Positions 8,431 through 18,143 of a DNA stretch of 44,253 nucleotides are shown one piece after another (the first letter of the stretch is position 1; each line of letters begins with the position of its first letter). The notes beneath the pieces are model-generated. The model worked only from the letters and a program-made list of their open reading frames with translations, made no database searches and was not told the origin of the DNA. The position numbers and the translations under genes are program-made. The DNA is from Lachnospiraceae bacterium (GTDB lineage: Bacteria; Bacillota; Clostridia; Lachnospirales; Lachnospiraceae), in the NCBI GenBank assembly GCA_030531245.1, contig JAUNOA010000010.1, positions 1-44,253 of the forward strand, in the 5' to 3' direction.

Positions 8431-9465
8431 TTACACTATCGTTCCTCCGCACATGACATGTCCGTCTTCGTCATATAAGACAACTGCCTGTCCCGGAGTC
8501 ACTGCTCTGACCGGTGATTCAAATTCAATTGTCATCACACCGTCAGCGAAACTTATTATACTACACTTCTCCCCTTTATGGCTATACCTGATTTTGGCAA
8601 TTGCACTTTGTCCCGCTGCCCCGGATTCGTCAATCCCCATGAAGTTCACCTCACTGCAGGTCAGTCTGTCCGTAAACAGCTCATCATTGTCCGCAAGCAC
8701 GACCTGATTGGTACCGGGCCGTATCTCTTTTACGAATTTCGGCTCTCCGAAAGCGATCCCCAGTCCCTTGCGCTGTCCTACGGTATAGTGAGTTATACCT
8801 CTGTGATGCCCCAGAAAATCGCCCTTTGCGTCAACAAAATCCCCGGCCGGTCTGATTTCTCCGGTATATTCCTCTATGAATTTCGCATAGTCGTGATCAG
8901 GTATAAAACATATCTCCATGCTGTCCGGCTTCTCACTGACGCTCAGTCCCATCCCGGAGGCCATTGCACGGATCTCGTCCTTGCCATAACTCCCGAGCGG
9001 CAGGATCAGTCTGCCGAGCTGCTCCTGAGTCAGCATATACAAAGCGTATGCCTGATCTTTTTTCGAATCCGCACTGCGCAGTGCGTATCTGCCATTGTTT
9101 AACTTATCGACAAATGCATAATGCCCTGTGGCATAGAAATCGGCTCCGATCTCATCCGCATAATCATAAAGCGCACGGCACTTGAGATATCTGTTGCACC
9201 TCGTGCATGGGTTTGGCGTCGTCCCTCTGAGGTATGCCGAAACAAAGTAGTCCTTTACTTCTTTTTCAAATGCTTCAGAGCAGTCTATGATATGATGCTC
9301 TATCCCCAGTGTTTTGCAGATTTTTTCGGCATCTGCAATGTCATCATTCAAACAGTCACCTTGCATCTGCAAGGTGACTCCTATGACTTCATATTCTTTT
9401 TGTAAGAGGCCTGCCGCAACGGCGGAATCAACTCCGCCCGAAAGGCCCACCACAACTTTTCTCAT
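8431..9465 (-). CDS. mnmA: tRNA-specific 2-thiouridylase MnmA
   Basis: A 344-residue enzyme that 2-thiolates the wobble uridine of tRNA-Lys, -Glu and -Gln in the cytoplasm, using ATP and a sulfur relay. The N-terminal PP-loop motif is SGGVDSAVAA (residues 9-18). The catalytic cysteines lie in TPNPCTRCN (about 100) and SMEICFIPD (about 190). GQRKGLGIA and a C-terminal beta-barrel follow. Length is normal. Its start codon directly follows the yajC stop, and the order tgt-yajC-mnmA places two tRNA-modification enzymes in one operon. No strong ribosome site is visible, so translation is probably coupled to yajC. Confidence 0.96.
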   Translation of the reverse strand: MRKVVVGLSGGVDSAVAAGLLQKEYEVIGVTLQMQGDCLNDDIADAEKICKTLGIEHHIIDCSEAFEKEVKDYFVSAYLRGTTPNPCTRCNRYLKCRALYDYADEIGADFYATGHYAFVDKLNNGRYALRSADSKKDQAYALYMLTQEQLGRLILPLGSYGKDEIRAMASGMGLSVSEKPDSMEICFIPDHDYAKFIEEYTGEIRPAGDFVDAKGDFLGHHRGITHYTVGQRKGLGIAFGEPKFVKEIRPGTNQVVLADNDELFTDRLTCSEVNFMGIDESGAAGQSAIAKIRYSHKGEKCSIISFADGVMTIEFESPVRAVTPGQAVVLYDEDGHVMCGGTIV

Positions 9466-9873
9466 TTATTTTGAAATCTCGTTTTTCTGCTCATCTACAG
9501 GTTTAGCCTGATCCGGTTTCTCGACCTGAACGATGGCTGCTTTCTGCATCGGGATACGGCAGTTCTTGTTGTTTCCGAACTCAACGATAACTGTGTCATC
9601 TGTCATATCGATTACAACTCCGTAGAAGCCTGCGGTTGTTAATACTGCATCTCCGATTGCAAGGCTGTCCATAAGGGTCTCGCGTGCTTTCTTTTCCTTC
9701 TTCTGAGGACGAATGCTCATGAAATAAATAAGAGCTCCGAAGATAACGATGTAGACAATAATGAGTGTAAAGCCGCCTCCGCTGCTCTCACCCGTTGCAT
9801 CTGCACCCTGTGCGCATCCTGTCATCAGTAATGTTGTTACGATTGCTGTGATTGCTGCTGTTAATTTCTTCAT
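9466..9873 (-). CDS. yajC: YajC, Sec translocon accessory protein with a lipobox
   Basis: A 135-residue preprotein-translocase subunit. One membrane helix (about 34-53, GFTLIIVYIVIFGALIYFM) is followed by the conserved IRPQKKEKKARETLMDSLAIGDAVLTTAGFYGVV block. The C terminus is charged. YajC joins SecDF at the membrane and supports SecYEG, and here it lies in one operon with secDF. Its ATG overlaps the tgt stop (ATGA), which argues for translational coupling. Odd point: the N terminus (MKKLTAAITAIVTTLLMTGC) is a typical lipoprotein signal with Cys20, which ordinary YajC lacks. The protein may therefore be lipidated as well as membrane-spanning. Confidence 0.93.
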   Translation of the reverse strand: MKKLTAAITAIVTTLLMTGCAQGADATGESSGGGFTLIIVYIVIFGALIYFMSIRPQKKEKKARETLMDSLAIGDAVLTTAGFYGVVIDMTDDTVIVEFGNNKNCRIPMQKAAIVQVEKPDQAKPVDEQKNEISK

Positions 9874-11024
9874 TGTTGATCCTCTCTGCCTGCGGCTGCC
9901 ATGCCGTCAAGCTTTTGTTTTTTATATGCTTTATAATTGCCCTTATCTATGGCATCTCTGATTTCGCTCATCATTGTATTATAAAAATACAGATTGTGCA
10001 ATACGCACAGACGCATGCCCAGCATCTCTCCGGCTTTCAGCAGGTGCCGGATATAGGCTCTTGAATACGATCTGCAGGCCGGACATCCGCAGCCTTCCTC
10101 TATGGGTCTTTCATCGAGTTCATACTTCTTATTGAACAGGTTGAGCTTGCCCTGATTGGTATATGCATTGCCGTGTCTTCCGTTTCTGGTCGGATATACA
10201 CAATCGAAAAAGTCCACTCCTCTGTCCACAGCTTCCAGAATATTCGCCGGAGTCCCGACTCCCATAAGATATACCGGCTTCTCAACCGGAAGATACGGAA
10301 CTACCTGCTCGAGCACATGATACATCTGCTCGTGAGTCTCCCCTACTGCAAGACCGCCGACTGCATATCCGTCGAGATCCATTTCCGATATCCTCTTTGC
10401 ATGATCGATACGGATATCGCCATAGACCGCTCCCTGATTGATGGCAAACAGGAGCTGCTCTTTGTTGATGGTGTCCTCCTGCATATTGAGTCTTGCCATT
10501 TCTTTCTGACATCTCTCAAGCCATCTCGTGGTTCTTGCCACGGAATCCTCGACATATTTTCTTTCTGCCAGTGCCGGCGGGCACTCATCAAATGCCATGG
10601 CGATGGTCGATGCCAGATGCGACTGTATCTGCATACTCTCCTCAGGCCCCATGAATATCTTATGTCCGTCGATATGAGAGTTGAAGGTGACGCCCTCTTC
10701 TTTGATTTTTCTTAATCCCGCAAGAGAAAACACCTGAAAACCGCCCGAGTCGGTAAGGATCGGTCTGTCCCAGTTCATGAACTTATGCAGTCCGCCGAAC
10801 TGTTTGATCAGCTCATCTCCGGTGCGAACGTGGAGATGATAGGTATTGCTCAGTTCTACCTGAGTACCTATCTCACGGAGGTCATCAGTGGATACCGCTC
10901 CCTTGATGGCCGCCACCGTGCCCACGTTCATAAATACCGGGGTTTCGATGCTGCCATGTACCGTCTCGACATGCGCATGTTTTGCAAGAGAGTCTCTTGC
11001 TTTTATCTTGTACGAATACTTCAT
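9870..11024 (-). CDS. tgt: Queuine tRNA-ribosyltransferase (TGT)
   Basis: A 384-residue TIM-barrel enzyme that exchanges guanine-34 for preQ1 in tRNAs with GUN anticodons. Visible motifs are VELSNTYHLHVRTGDE, the DSGGFQVFSL block with the general acid/base Asp, GGLAVGE for substrate binding, FFDCVYPTRNGRHGNA with the nucleophilic Asp, and the zinc site CGCPACRSYSRAYIRHL with downstream His. Length and order of motifs are those of bacterial TGT. It is 15 bases downstream of secDF and overlaps yajC by four bases. tgt-yajC-secDF clustering is conserved widely in bacteria. Confidence 0.97.
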   Translation of the reverse strand: MKYSYKIKARDSLAKHAHVETVHGSIETPVFMNVGTVAAIKGAVSTDDLREIGTQVELSNTYHLHVRTGDELIKQFGGLHKFMNWDRPILTDSGGFQVFSLAGLRKIKEEGVTFNSHIDGHKIFMGPEESMQIQSHLASTIAMAFDECPPALAERKYVEDSVARTTRWLERCQKEMARLNMQEDTINKEQLLFAINQGAVYGDIRIDHAKRISEMDLDGYAVGGLAVGETHEQMYHVLEQVVPYLPVEKPVYLMGVGTPANILEAVDRGVDFFDCVYPTRNGRHGNAYTNQGKLNLFNKKYELDERPIEEGCGCPACRSYSRAYIRHLLKAGEMLGMRLCVLHNLYFYNTMMSEIRDAIDKGNYKAYKKQKLDGMAAAGREDQQ

Positions 11025-11039
11025 TTACTTAATTCGGAT

Positions 11040-13262
11040 TCAGGCTTTTTTCACAGCAGCCTTCTGCTTTGCTGTTATTTTTTTCTCATCCCCGCCGCCG
11101 AAGATAAACCACAGGGAGCTTGCCAGACAGATAGATGAATATGTTCCGAATACGATGCCTACCATGATAGGAAGTGCGAACTCTTTGATCGATGAAACAC
11201 CGAAGATATAAAGCACAAGTACCATGATGAATGTTGTAAGTGATGAATATATACTTCTTGAAAGAGTCTCTGTAACCGACTTGTTTGCAATCACGCTTCT
11301 CGGAGTGCTCTTCGGAAGGATGTTGATGTTCTCACGGATACGATCAAAAGTAACGATAGTTGCGTTGATAGAGTAACCTACCAGAGTCAGCATACATGCG
11401 ATAAATGTTGAGCCGACGCTCCATCTGATGATCGCATAGAATGCGAGAACTATCAGAACATCATGTACAAGGCAGATAACCGAGCTTGCCGCAAACTTGA
11501 TATCCTTGAATCTGAACCAGATGTAAACAAGCATAAGCACCAGAGCAATAAGTGTTGCGATAAGAGCATCCCTCTTCATCTCTCCGCTGATAGCTCCTGA
11601 GATGTTCTCTTCGGTAATCTTTTCTTTATCAACTCCGAAGTTCTCTGCCATAGCATCGTGAAGCTCTTCTCTTTCAGGCTGTGAAAGTTCTCTTGTCTTG
11701 ATGATTACTTCGTTTGAATTTGCAACCTTCTGTGTCTGTACGTCTGCATCGCCCGTAACCTTCTCAACTACAGGAACTACCTGTGTTGATATCTCTTCAA
11801 GTGACATATCCTCGTTGAATGTTACGTTTGTTGATGTACCGCCCTTGAAATCGATGCCGAGATTAAGAAGGTCACCTGTGCCTGCCATATTGATTCCCAT
11901 AGCGATGAATCCCGCAAGAATAAGGACCGCCGAGAATGCAATGAAATACTTCCTCTTTCCGATGAAATCGATGGCCTTTCTCTCTTTAATGACACCATAC
12001 TGTTTCTCTTTATCGAGTCCGAGATCTATGAATGTATTGATGATGAATCTTGTTACGAACAGTGCTGTGAACATCGAGATCACAATACCGAGTGTAAGTG
12101 TCTGTGCGAAACCTACGACTGTACCTGAACCCTTGATCATAAGCACGATTGCTGCGATAAGTGTAGTAACGTTACCGTCTATGATAGCTGAGAGAGCTTT
12201 CTTGAAACCGGTCTTAACGGCTGACGGAACAGTTTTGCCGAATCCGATTTCCTCTTTGATACGTGTGAAAATGATAACGTTGGCATCTACTGCCATACCT
12301 ATCGAAAGCACGATACCCGCAATACCCGGAAGCGTAAGGGTAATGTTCTCGTTGAATGCCGCAAGAAGCAGGACCTCAAGTGAAACATAAATCGAAAGTG
12401 CAAGTACTGCTGCGATACCCGGAACCTTGAATACGACTATCATAAGGATTGCCAGGATGATAAGTCCTATGAGGCATGCCTTCACGCTGGAAGCCATCGC
12501 TGACTGACCGAGCTTGGCACCTACTACGTTGCTTCTTAACTCTTCAAGTTCGAGTGAAAGAGAACCGATACGGATCGTTGTCGCAAGATTCTCTGCCTCC
12601 TCATAGCTTTCCATACCGTCGATACGGCACTGTCCGCCGGTGATAGCTTCTCTTACTACAGGGGCCGAAACAACCTCTCCGTCGTAAATGATGTAAATCT
12701 GCTGACCTACAAACTGTGTTGTAGCTTCCGCAAACTTCTTTGTTCCTTCCTCGTTGAAAGAAAGCTGTACAATATACTCTTTGTTCTTCTGCTGATCCTC
12801 GGTTATTCCTGCCTGAGCAGATGAAACCATAGCTCCGTCAACTACCGTATTGCCTTCCGGATCCACAAATATAAGTGATCCCGGCTTGCCGAGTTCCTCA
12901 AGGATCGCATTTGCATCAGATACACCGGGGATGTCAATATTAATCCTGTTGTTGCCCTCGCGGTATACTTCAGCTTCTGTTGAATATCCCTGTACCCTCT
13001 TCTGCAGTTTGTAGATCGTATCCTGCATATCCTCATCGGAAGGGTTCGGATCGACAGTCTGATAGGTGATACTTACGCCGCCAGCAAGATCAAGGCCAAG
13101 CTTAACCGTGTTCTTGGCTGATTCTTCCGTTGCTACATAATCATCCTGCAGTGCCGCATTGCTGTCGCGTACTACAGTCCATGCAAAATATCCGAGTGCT
13201 ATTACTAAAATAAGCGTAATAACAAGCTTGATAATGCCTTTTGCTTTGTTGTTCTCTTTCAT
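11040..13262 (-). CDS. secDF: Protein-export membrane protein SecDF (fused)
   Basis: A 740-residue fusion of SecD and SecF in one chain, as in Bacillus and many Clostridia. The N-terminal SecD half (to about 430) has helix 1 (residues 10-30), the KLGLDLAGG motif, the periplasmic-type P1 region and five further helices. The SecF half begins near FIGKRKYFIAFSAVLIL and has the matching NLGIDFKGGTST motif, then a second set of helices. The complex uses the proton gradient to pull secreted proteins from the SecYEG channel. A good promoter precedes it (13305-13333). It heads the operon with tgt, yajC and mnmA. Confidence 0.97.
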   Translation of the reverse strand: MKENNKAKGIIKLVITLILVIALGYFAWTVVRDSNAALQDDYVATEESAKNTVKLGLDLAGGVSITYQTVDPNPSDEDMQDTIYKLQKRVQGYSTEAEVYREGNNRINIDIPGVSDANAILEELGKPGSLIFVDPEGNTVVDGAMVSSAQAGITEDQQKNKEYIVQLSFNEEGTKKFAEATTQFVGQQIYIIYDGEVVSAPVVREAITGGQCRIDGMESYEEAENLATTIRIGSLSLELEELRSNVVGAKLGQSAMASSVKACLIGLIILAILMIVVFKVPGIAAVLALSIYVSLEVLLLAAFNENITLTLPGIAGIVLSIGMAVDANVIIFTRIKEEIGFGKTVPSAVKTGFKKALSAIIDGNVTTLIAAIVLMIKGSGTVVGFAQTLTLGIVISMFTALFVTRFIINTFIDLGLDKEKQYGVIKERKAIDFIGKRKYFIAFSAVLILAGFIAMGINMAGTGDLLNLGIDFKGGTSTNVTFNEDMSLEEISTQVVPVVEKVTGDADVQTQKVANSNEVIIKTRELSQPEREELHDAMAENFGVDKEKITEENISGAISGEMKRDALIATLIALVLMLVYIWFRFKDIKFAASSVICLVHDVLIVLAFYAIIRWSVGSTFIACMLTLVGYSINATIVTFDRIRENINILPKSTPRSVIANKSVTETLSRSIYSSLTTFIMVLVLYIFGVSSIKEFALPIMVGIVFGTYSSICLASSLWFIFGGGDEKKITAKQKAAVKKA

Positions 13263-13304
13263 GATAAAACTCTCTCCTACAATAATTTGCCCATAAGCTA
13301 AAAA

Positions 13305-13333
13305 ATTATACCATAAAACAAGAAACTATACAA
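13305..13333 (-). promoter_or_regulatory. Promoter of the secDF-tgt-yajC-mnmA operon
   Basis: On the minus strand TTGTAT (plus 13328-13333) and TATAAT (plus 13305-13310) are 17 bases apart, 42 bases before the secDF start, with GGAGAG as ribosome site. Confidence 0.75.
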
Positions 13334-13366
13334 TAAAAGCGAGGCTATTGAAAGCCTCGCTTTTAT
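13333..13366 (-). terminator. Intrinsic terminator of htrA
   Basis: AAAAGCGAGGCT and AGCCTCGCTTTT pair perfectly around an ATTGAA loop, with ATA/TAT continuing the stem. On the minus strand the stem is followed by a T-rich stretch. It separates htrA from the secDF operon, whose -35 box touches it. Confidence 0.85.
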
Positions 13367-13388
13367 GTGTTTTTTATATATTTACGGC

Positions 13389-14699
13389 TTATTCCGCCTC
13401 CAGCTGCTTTTTGGATGCCAGTTCAAGCTCGATATTCCGTTCTTCATAATTCTCATCATTCAGTCTGTTGACCGTAACGGTAACCTTTTCTCCGGCCCTG
13501 TAGGTCTTGAGGAGCGCCTGCAGGTCCTCCATATCCTCAACAGACTGTCCGTCCAGCTTTGTGATTATATCCTTCTCCTGCAGCTCTGAATTGGCAGCCG
13601 GAGTATTTTCAACAACCTTGAAAACATAGATTCCCTTCGGCATATCATATAGCTGAGACATCTGACTGTCTATGTTCTGACCCTGAATGCCGATGTATCC
13701 CTGTTCTTCCTCGCTTACTTCCGATCTTGCTTCAAGATTCGAGAAATTGTCAAGTATCTCCTTTACAGAAGAAATCGGAATGGCAAAGCCCATGCCTTCG
13801 ACCTGAGTTGAAGCATATTTTGCCTCATTGATACCGATTACCTCACCGGCAGCATTTATGAGTGCTCCGCCTGAGTTGCCCGGATTGATGGCTGCATCTG
13901 TCTGGATCAGATGGTTTGAACCCGGCTCCTCGCCTTCCATCGTCCTGTCAAGTGCACTTACGACACCTACCGTGACCGAAAGTCCCTCACCAAGTGCATT
14001 GCCGATGGCAACTACCCATTCACCAATCTCCAGATTATCGGAATCACCGATAGCTGCGACCTGGATGTAATCATAAGTTCCTTCTTCAAGATCGGATTTT
14101 TTGACTGCGATAACCGCAACATCCTTATCGACGTCTCTGCCTTTTACGACAGCCGGTGCTGTTGTATCGTTGCTGAATGTGATGACCAGATCCTTGGTAT
14201 CTTCGACAACGTGGTTGTTGGTCGCGATCATCAGTTCATCCTCATCCTCTGCTATGATGATGCCCGATCCTGCCGTAGGAGTCTCGTATGTCTGAGGCGA
14301 TCCGCCCATGCCTCCGAATCCGAACAGTGATCCGAAATCACCGAAGCCTCCGAAATTGGAATATGCCTCATACTCTGTCATACCGGTTATGGATACCATG
14401 GAAGGCATGGCGGCCTTTGCGATTGCGGATACGTCCGCGCCGGCATTTGTATGAATCGGATTATCTGACGGTGTTTCAGCCTGAGGCTTGAGAGATTTGC
14501 CTATCTCGACCTTGTTTTCACTTTTGCCCTCAGAGGCTTCTGTTTTCTGACTGATTGTCTGATTTGCCTCTGCTACTACATTGGAATATGCATCCAGCAC
14601 TCCTGTGGCCTTGCTGACTCCGTACATCGAGAGTCCTGCAACGGCACCGACTGCTGCCGCACCTATAACTATCAATACTCCTTTGAGGAATTTATTCAT
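13389..14699 (-). CDS. htrA: HtrA/DegP-like membrane-anchored serine protease
   Basis: A 436-residue trypsin-fold protease that degrades misfolded proteins outside the membrane. It has an N-terminal membrane anchor (about 5-28), a Ser/Glu-rich linker, a Gly/Phe-rich patch (FGGFGDFGSLFGFGGMGG), and then the protease domain. The triad is visible: His in ATNNHVVED, Asp in VDKDVAVIAV, Ser in NPGNSGGALI. A C-terminal PDZ domain (about 335-425) follows. The start at 14699 is chosen because AAAGGAG directly precedes it; an in-frame ATG six codons upstream has no ribosome site. It is separated from the polysaccharide operon upstream by about 90 bases. Confidence 0.95.
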   Translation of the reverse strand: MNKFLKGVLIVIGAAAVGAVAGLSMYGVSKATGVLDAYSNVVAEANQTISQKTEASEGKSENKVEIGKSLKPQAETPSDNPIHTNAGADVSAIAKAAMPSMVSITGMTEYEAYSNFGGFGDFGSLFGFGGMGGSPQTYETPTAGSGIIIAEDEDELMIATNNHVVEDTKDLVITFSNDTTAPAVVKGRDVDKDVAVIAVKKSDLEEGTYDYIQVAAIGDSDNLEIGEWVVAIGNALGEGLSVTVGVVSALDRTMEGEEPGSNHLIQTDAAINPGNSGGALINAAGEVIGINEAKYASTQVEGMGFAIPISSVKEILDNFSNLEARSEVSEEEQGYIGIQGQNIDSQMSQLYDMPKGIYVFKVVENTPAANSELQEKDIITKLDGQSVEDMEDLQALLKTYRAGEKVTVTVNRLNDENYEERNIELELASKKQLEAE

Positions 14700-14786
14700 T
14701 GATTTATCTCCTTTCATCCGGTGATATAACCAATATATTCCTCAAATGTGAAAAAAGTATGTTCAAACTGTGTTATTTTAATGCTT

Positions 14787-16706
14787 TTATTGTCCGGGTG
14801 CCGCGGGTACTTCCTCTTCGGCTCCGCCCGGACCTCCGGGGTACTCTTGTTCCGGTGAATCCGGTTTTTCCGGAGAAGGCTTATCGGATGGGCCGGGTTT
14901 TTCTGAATTACCGGGTTTTTCCGAAGCTCCGGGTGTCCCCTGATCATCAGTCTTTTCGGATTTTCCGCCCGGTCCTCCCGGATACTCTTCCTCAGGTATG
15001 TCTTCTCCCGGTGCTGTCGGCTCTGATGACTTTTTTGTTTCGCTTTCAGGGCCGCCTCCCGGTCCGTAGATATCTGTATCTTCTCCCTGACCCGGAAGGA
15101 TACGTCCCTCCTCATCGGTTTCTTTTTCTGTCTTCTTACCGTCATCCCTGTCATCCGGGAATTCATCACCGTCCAGATAGAAATTGCCGTCCTCGTCAAG
15201 CTCGTAAAGGTAAATCGGATTACCGTCCTCGTCATAGTCTATCATTTTGATTCGCTTACCGTAGGAATCAAGGTAATACGAGTATGTCTTGTTTCCTTTT
15301 TCGTCTCTTCCGGAAACATAGATAAGATAACCATCCTTGCTGATTGCATACTCAAGCATGTCACCTTTCTTTAAGAACTCCTTCTCACGCTCTTTGTTCT
15401 GGTTTTCTCCGTCCTGATTTTCACCGTCTGCGTTCGTTTCACCCTCCGCAGATACGGATGATGACTGGCTGCCTTCTTCTTTAATCGAAGCAGGCAGATA
15501 TCCTTCCGTAGAAGCAGGCGCCGCTTTCTTTCCTTCGTTATAATAACCGCTCTTTGCGGAAATGTAATTGCTTATATTCTTGACCTGCTCGGACGGATCG
15601 TATCCTTCCTGAGCAAACAGCAGTTCATGAAGATCACGGACATTGCTTTCAAGGGTCTGAGGTATTACACACGCTCCGCATTTGCCCATATTGGCTTCGG
15701 CTCTTGCAAACGGAAATCCCGTCGATTCCGCAATACTGTATTTACTGATTTCGGCTATGGCATCGAGACCGTCCTGCCAGGTCAGGTTGGTTGCAACCAT
15801 TGAAAGCATATTGCCCAGCAGATCATTCAGGGTCTGCAGACTTGCTCCCTGAGCTTTCTCAAAGCACTGCTTGATGATCTTACGCTGACGCTCGGTTCTG
15901 GAATAATCGTTATCCATAAGTCTCAGTCTGGCATAGGCGACTGCCTGAACTCCGTCCAGATGATTCATGCCTGCGTGCTGAAGCTGTGTGGATCCGATTC
16001 CCGTTCCCTTGACTGTCTCGGTAATAAAACCGTTGATATATGCAAACTCGGCCTTGGATATATCGATATCTACACCCCCGAGGATATTGATGCCGGTTGC
16101 TACCGCTTTCCAGTTGAAGGTAACATACTGCGTGATGTTGAGATCCAGGTTCTCATTCAGTGCGATGAGTGCCTGTTCGGGTCCTCCCGTACAGTAGGCA
16201 CTATTGATCTTGTTATATTTTTCATCCCCGACCTTCAGGTACGTATCTCTGTATACACTGCAAAGATTGATTTCGCCGGTATCACGATTGATACTGACGA
16301 TAATGATAACGTCGGAATTGGCACCTTTGCCTACAGACGAATTTCTGGAATCCACGCCGAATACCGCGATGTTCCAATAGCCTCTGTCAATCTCCTCGAT
16401 TTCCTCGTTTGACAGATTGACATTTTTTATTGCCTTCTGGCTGACGCTCGGTCTTTGAATCTTCGCATACTGCTTTGATGCATACGAGTATACAAAAATA
16501 CCGCAAATTGCCATAACTTCAAGGATCGAGAAGATTATTATCCTCCTGAGAAGCACGCTGCCGGTCTTTTTTTCCGTCTGGGTTCTTGCCCTTGAGGGAG
16601 CTTCGGGAATATCGGAAAACTCTTCTTCGATTTTCCTTTTTCTGCTATGTCCTTTGGGCAATACATCGCCTTTATCATAATTGTATTTCTTATAGTCCTG
16701 ATCCAT
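14787..16706 (-). CDS. LytR-CpsA-Psr (LCP) family glycopolymer ligase with long acidic Pro/Gly tail
   Basis: A 639-residue membrane enzyme with a cytoplasmic basic N terminus, one transmembrane helix (about 52-76) and the extracellular LCP domain (about 105-275). The LCP domain contains FGVDSR, DVIIIVSINRDTGEINLCSVYRDTYL and the RTERQRKII block. LCP enzymes transfer polyprenyl-linked glycopolymers onto peptidoglycan, which fits its place as last gene of the polysaccharide operon. After about residue 460 comes a low-complexity tail with Glu/Asp stretches and repeated YPGGPGG units (about 572 and 620). Such a tail is not part of the usual family, which is 300-500 residues long. Confidence 0.92.
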   Translation of the reverse strand: MDQDYKKYNYDKGDVLPKGHSRKRKIEEEFSDIPEAPSRARTQTEKKTGSVLLRRIIIFSILEVMAICGIFVYSYASKQYAKIQRPSVSQKAIKNVNLSNEEIEEIDRGYWNIAVFGVDSRNSSVGKGANSDVIIIVSINRDTGEINLCSVYRDTYLKVGDEKYNKINSAYCTGGPEQALIALNENLDLNITQYVTFNWKAVATGINILGGVDIDISKAEFAYINGFITETVKGTGIGSTQLQHAGMNHLDGVQAVAYARLRLMDNDYSRTERQRKIIKQCFEKAQGASLQTLNDLLGNMLSMVATNLTWQDGLDAIAEISKYSIAESTGFPFARAEANMGKCGACVIPQTLESNVRDLHELLFAQEGYDPSEQVKNISNYISAKSGYYNEGKKAAPASTEGYLPASIKEEGSQSSSVSAEGETNADGENQDGENQNKEREKEFLKKGDMLEYAISKDGYLIYVSGRDEKGNKTYSYYLDSYGKRIKMIDYDEDGNPIYLYELDEDGNFYLDGDEFPDDRDDGKKTEKETDEEGRILPGQGEDTDIYGPGGGPESETKKSSEPTAPGEDIPEEEYPGGPGGKSEKTDDQGTPGASEKPGNSEKPGPSDKPSPEKPDSPEQEYPGGPGGAEEEVPAAPGQ

Positions 16707-16727
16707 GTATTATCATCCTGTTCTGAT

Positions 16728-18143
16728 TTAATATGCGTTCTTATTGATGAATCCCTTGAATATCGTGAGGAACATTATCTTGAAATCAAAGCCTGCAGTC
16801 CAGTTCTCGATATAGTAGAGGTCATGCTCTATACGCGCCTCTATCGAGGTATCTCCTCTGTAACCGTTGACCTGGGCCCACCCGGTAAGACCCGGACGAA
16901 CCTGATGCTTGATCATATAATGCGGGATTTCTTCTTTGAATTTCTCGACAAACTGAGGTCTCTCAGGTCTGGGGCCGACAAGGCTCATATCTCCCTTGAG
17001 AATATTCCAGAACTGGGGCATCTCATCTATGCTCGTCTTCCTGATGAAGCGGCCTACTCCTGTCACGCGCGGATCGTTTCTGGTTGTCCATTCTTTCTTT
17101 TCGTCGTCTTCTTCCTGCACGACCATGGAACGGAACTTATACATATTGAATGATTTTCCGTGACGTCCTACTCTCTCCTGTTTATAGAATACCGGACCGG
17201 GGCTCGAGCATTTGACGGCTATCATGGTGATCAGCATGACCGGTGAGAAAATGACCAGACCGAAAAGTGATCCGAATATATCTACAGATCTCTTGAAAAA
17301 AGCATTTACACCTTCCGAGAGCGGAAGTCTCCGGATATTGATCACCGGAAGTCCCTGTACATCTTCGATCTGCGGAATCGTAGGGATGATGTTGTTGTAA
17401 TCCGGAACGAATTTTGTGTGCACACCGGATTTCTCACATTCATTTACTATGTCTTCCAGATAATCGTAATCCTGCAGCGAAAGCGTGATGACTATTTCAT
17501 CAAGCGTATTTTCTATCTTGTTTTCTTCCAGCTGATTAGAAAGCGAACCGATGCTTCCGATCACCGGGATTTTTTTATACTCATAGCCTGCCTTGCGGCG
17601 GTCATCAAGTATTCCTCTTATCCTGTATCCCCATTCCGGATTCATCCTGCATCTGTCGATGAATCCTTCAGCCGCACGGCTGTAACCTACCAGCAGGACT
17701 TCCTTGCTGTTATATCCTTTTTTACGTATATCTCTCAGCGCAAGCCTTATTGCCGCCCTTTCGATGGTCTCCAGTACCATCGTGAAGACATAGAAGTAAA
17801 TGATGAGGCTTCGTGAAAAGTTGTAGATATACTGATTTTTCGACCCCAGGAACAATACCAGAGTGAAAAGCAAAAGCAGTATTGTATTGGACGTAAATAT
17901 GCCCCCGAGCTCCCGGCGTTTGCTGAGTGATCTTTTCGGTGCATACATACCGTTCATCCAGTTCAGTATGAGTGCTGCCGGAACAATGATAACCAGAACC
18001 GAAAAGTAGAATCTCGCAGGAAGAGCGATGGCATCTTTTCTGGAAGCTATGATTAAGTATGCCAGTGAATATGCAATGATAATTGCCAGTGCGTCCAGAA
18101 CCACATGCAGTCTGTTTAATTGTTTTTGATATTCTTTGATCAT
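16728..18143 (-). CDS. Polyprenyl-phosphate sugar-1-phosphate transferase (WcaJ/WbaP type)
   Basis: A 471-residue enzyme that starts a repeat unit by moving a hexose-1-phosphate from a nucleotide sugar onto undecaprenyl phosphate at the inner face of the membrane. The N-terminal half has four to five membrane helices and a Rossmann-like region ([12 protein letters not shown]). The C-terminal half is the bacterial sugar transferase domain with [36 protein letters not shown], the [15 protein letters not shown] core and VGPRPERP. Start and stop overlap or nearly touch neighbours (ATGA with the GT2 gene upstream, 21 bases to the LCP gene), so it is part of the operon. The sugar used cannot be read from the sequence. 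Confidence 0.93.
   Translation of the reverse strand: MIKEYQKQLNRLHVVLDALAIIIAYSLAYLIIASRKDAIALPARFYFSVLVIIVPAALILNWMNGMYAPKRSLSKRRELGGIFTSNTILLLLFTLVLFLGSKNQYIYNFSRSLIIYFYVFTMVLETIERAAIRLALRDIRKKGYNSKEVLLVGYSRAAEGFIDRCRMNPEWGYRIRGILDDRRKAGYEYKKIPVIGSIGSLSNQLEENKIENTLDEIVITLSLQDYDYLEDIVNECEKSGVHTKFVPDYNNIIPTIPQIEDVQGLPVINIRRLPLSEGVNAFFKRSVDIFGSLFGLVIFSPVMLITMIAVKCSSPGPVFYKQERVGRHGKSFNMYKFRSMVVQEEDDEKKEWTTRNDPRVTGVGRFIRKTSIDEMPQFWNILKGDMSLVGPRPERPQFVEKFKEEIPHYMIKHQVRPGLTGWAQVNGYRGDTSIEARIEHDLYYIENWTAGFDFKIMFLTIFKGFINKNAY

Noticed and set aside
14787-15130. Collagen-like domain in the LCP tail
   Set aside because: The PGG units are scattered and not in a regular G-x-y triplet series.
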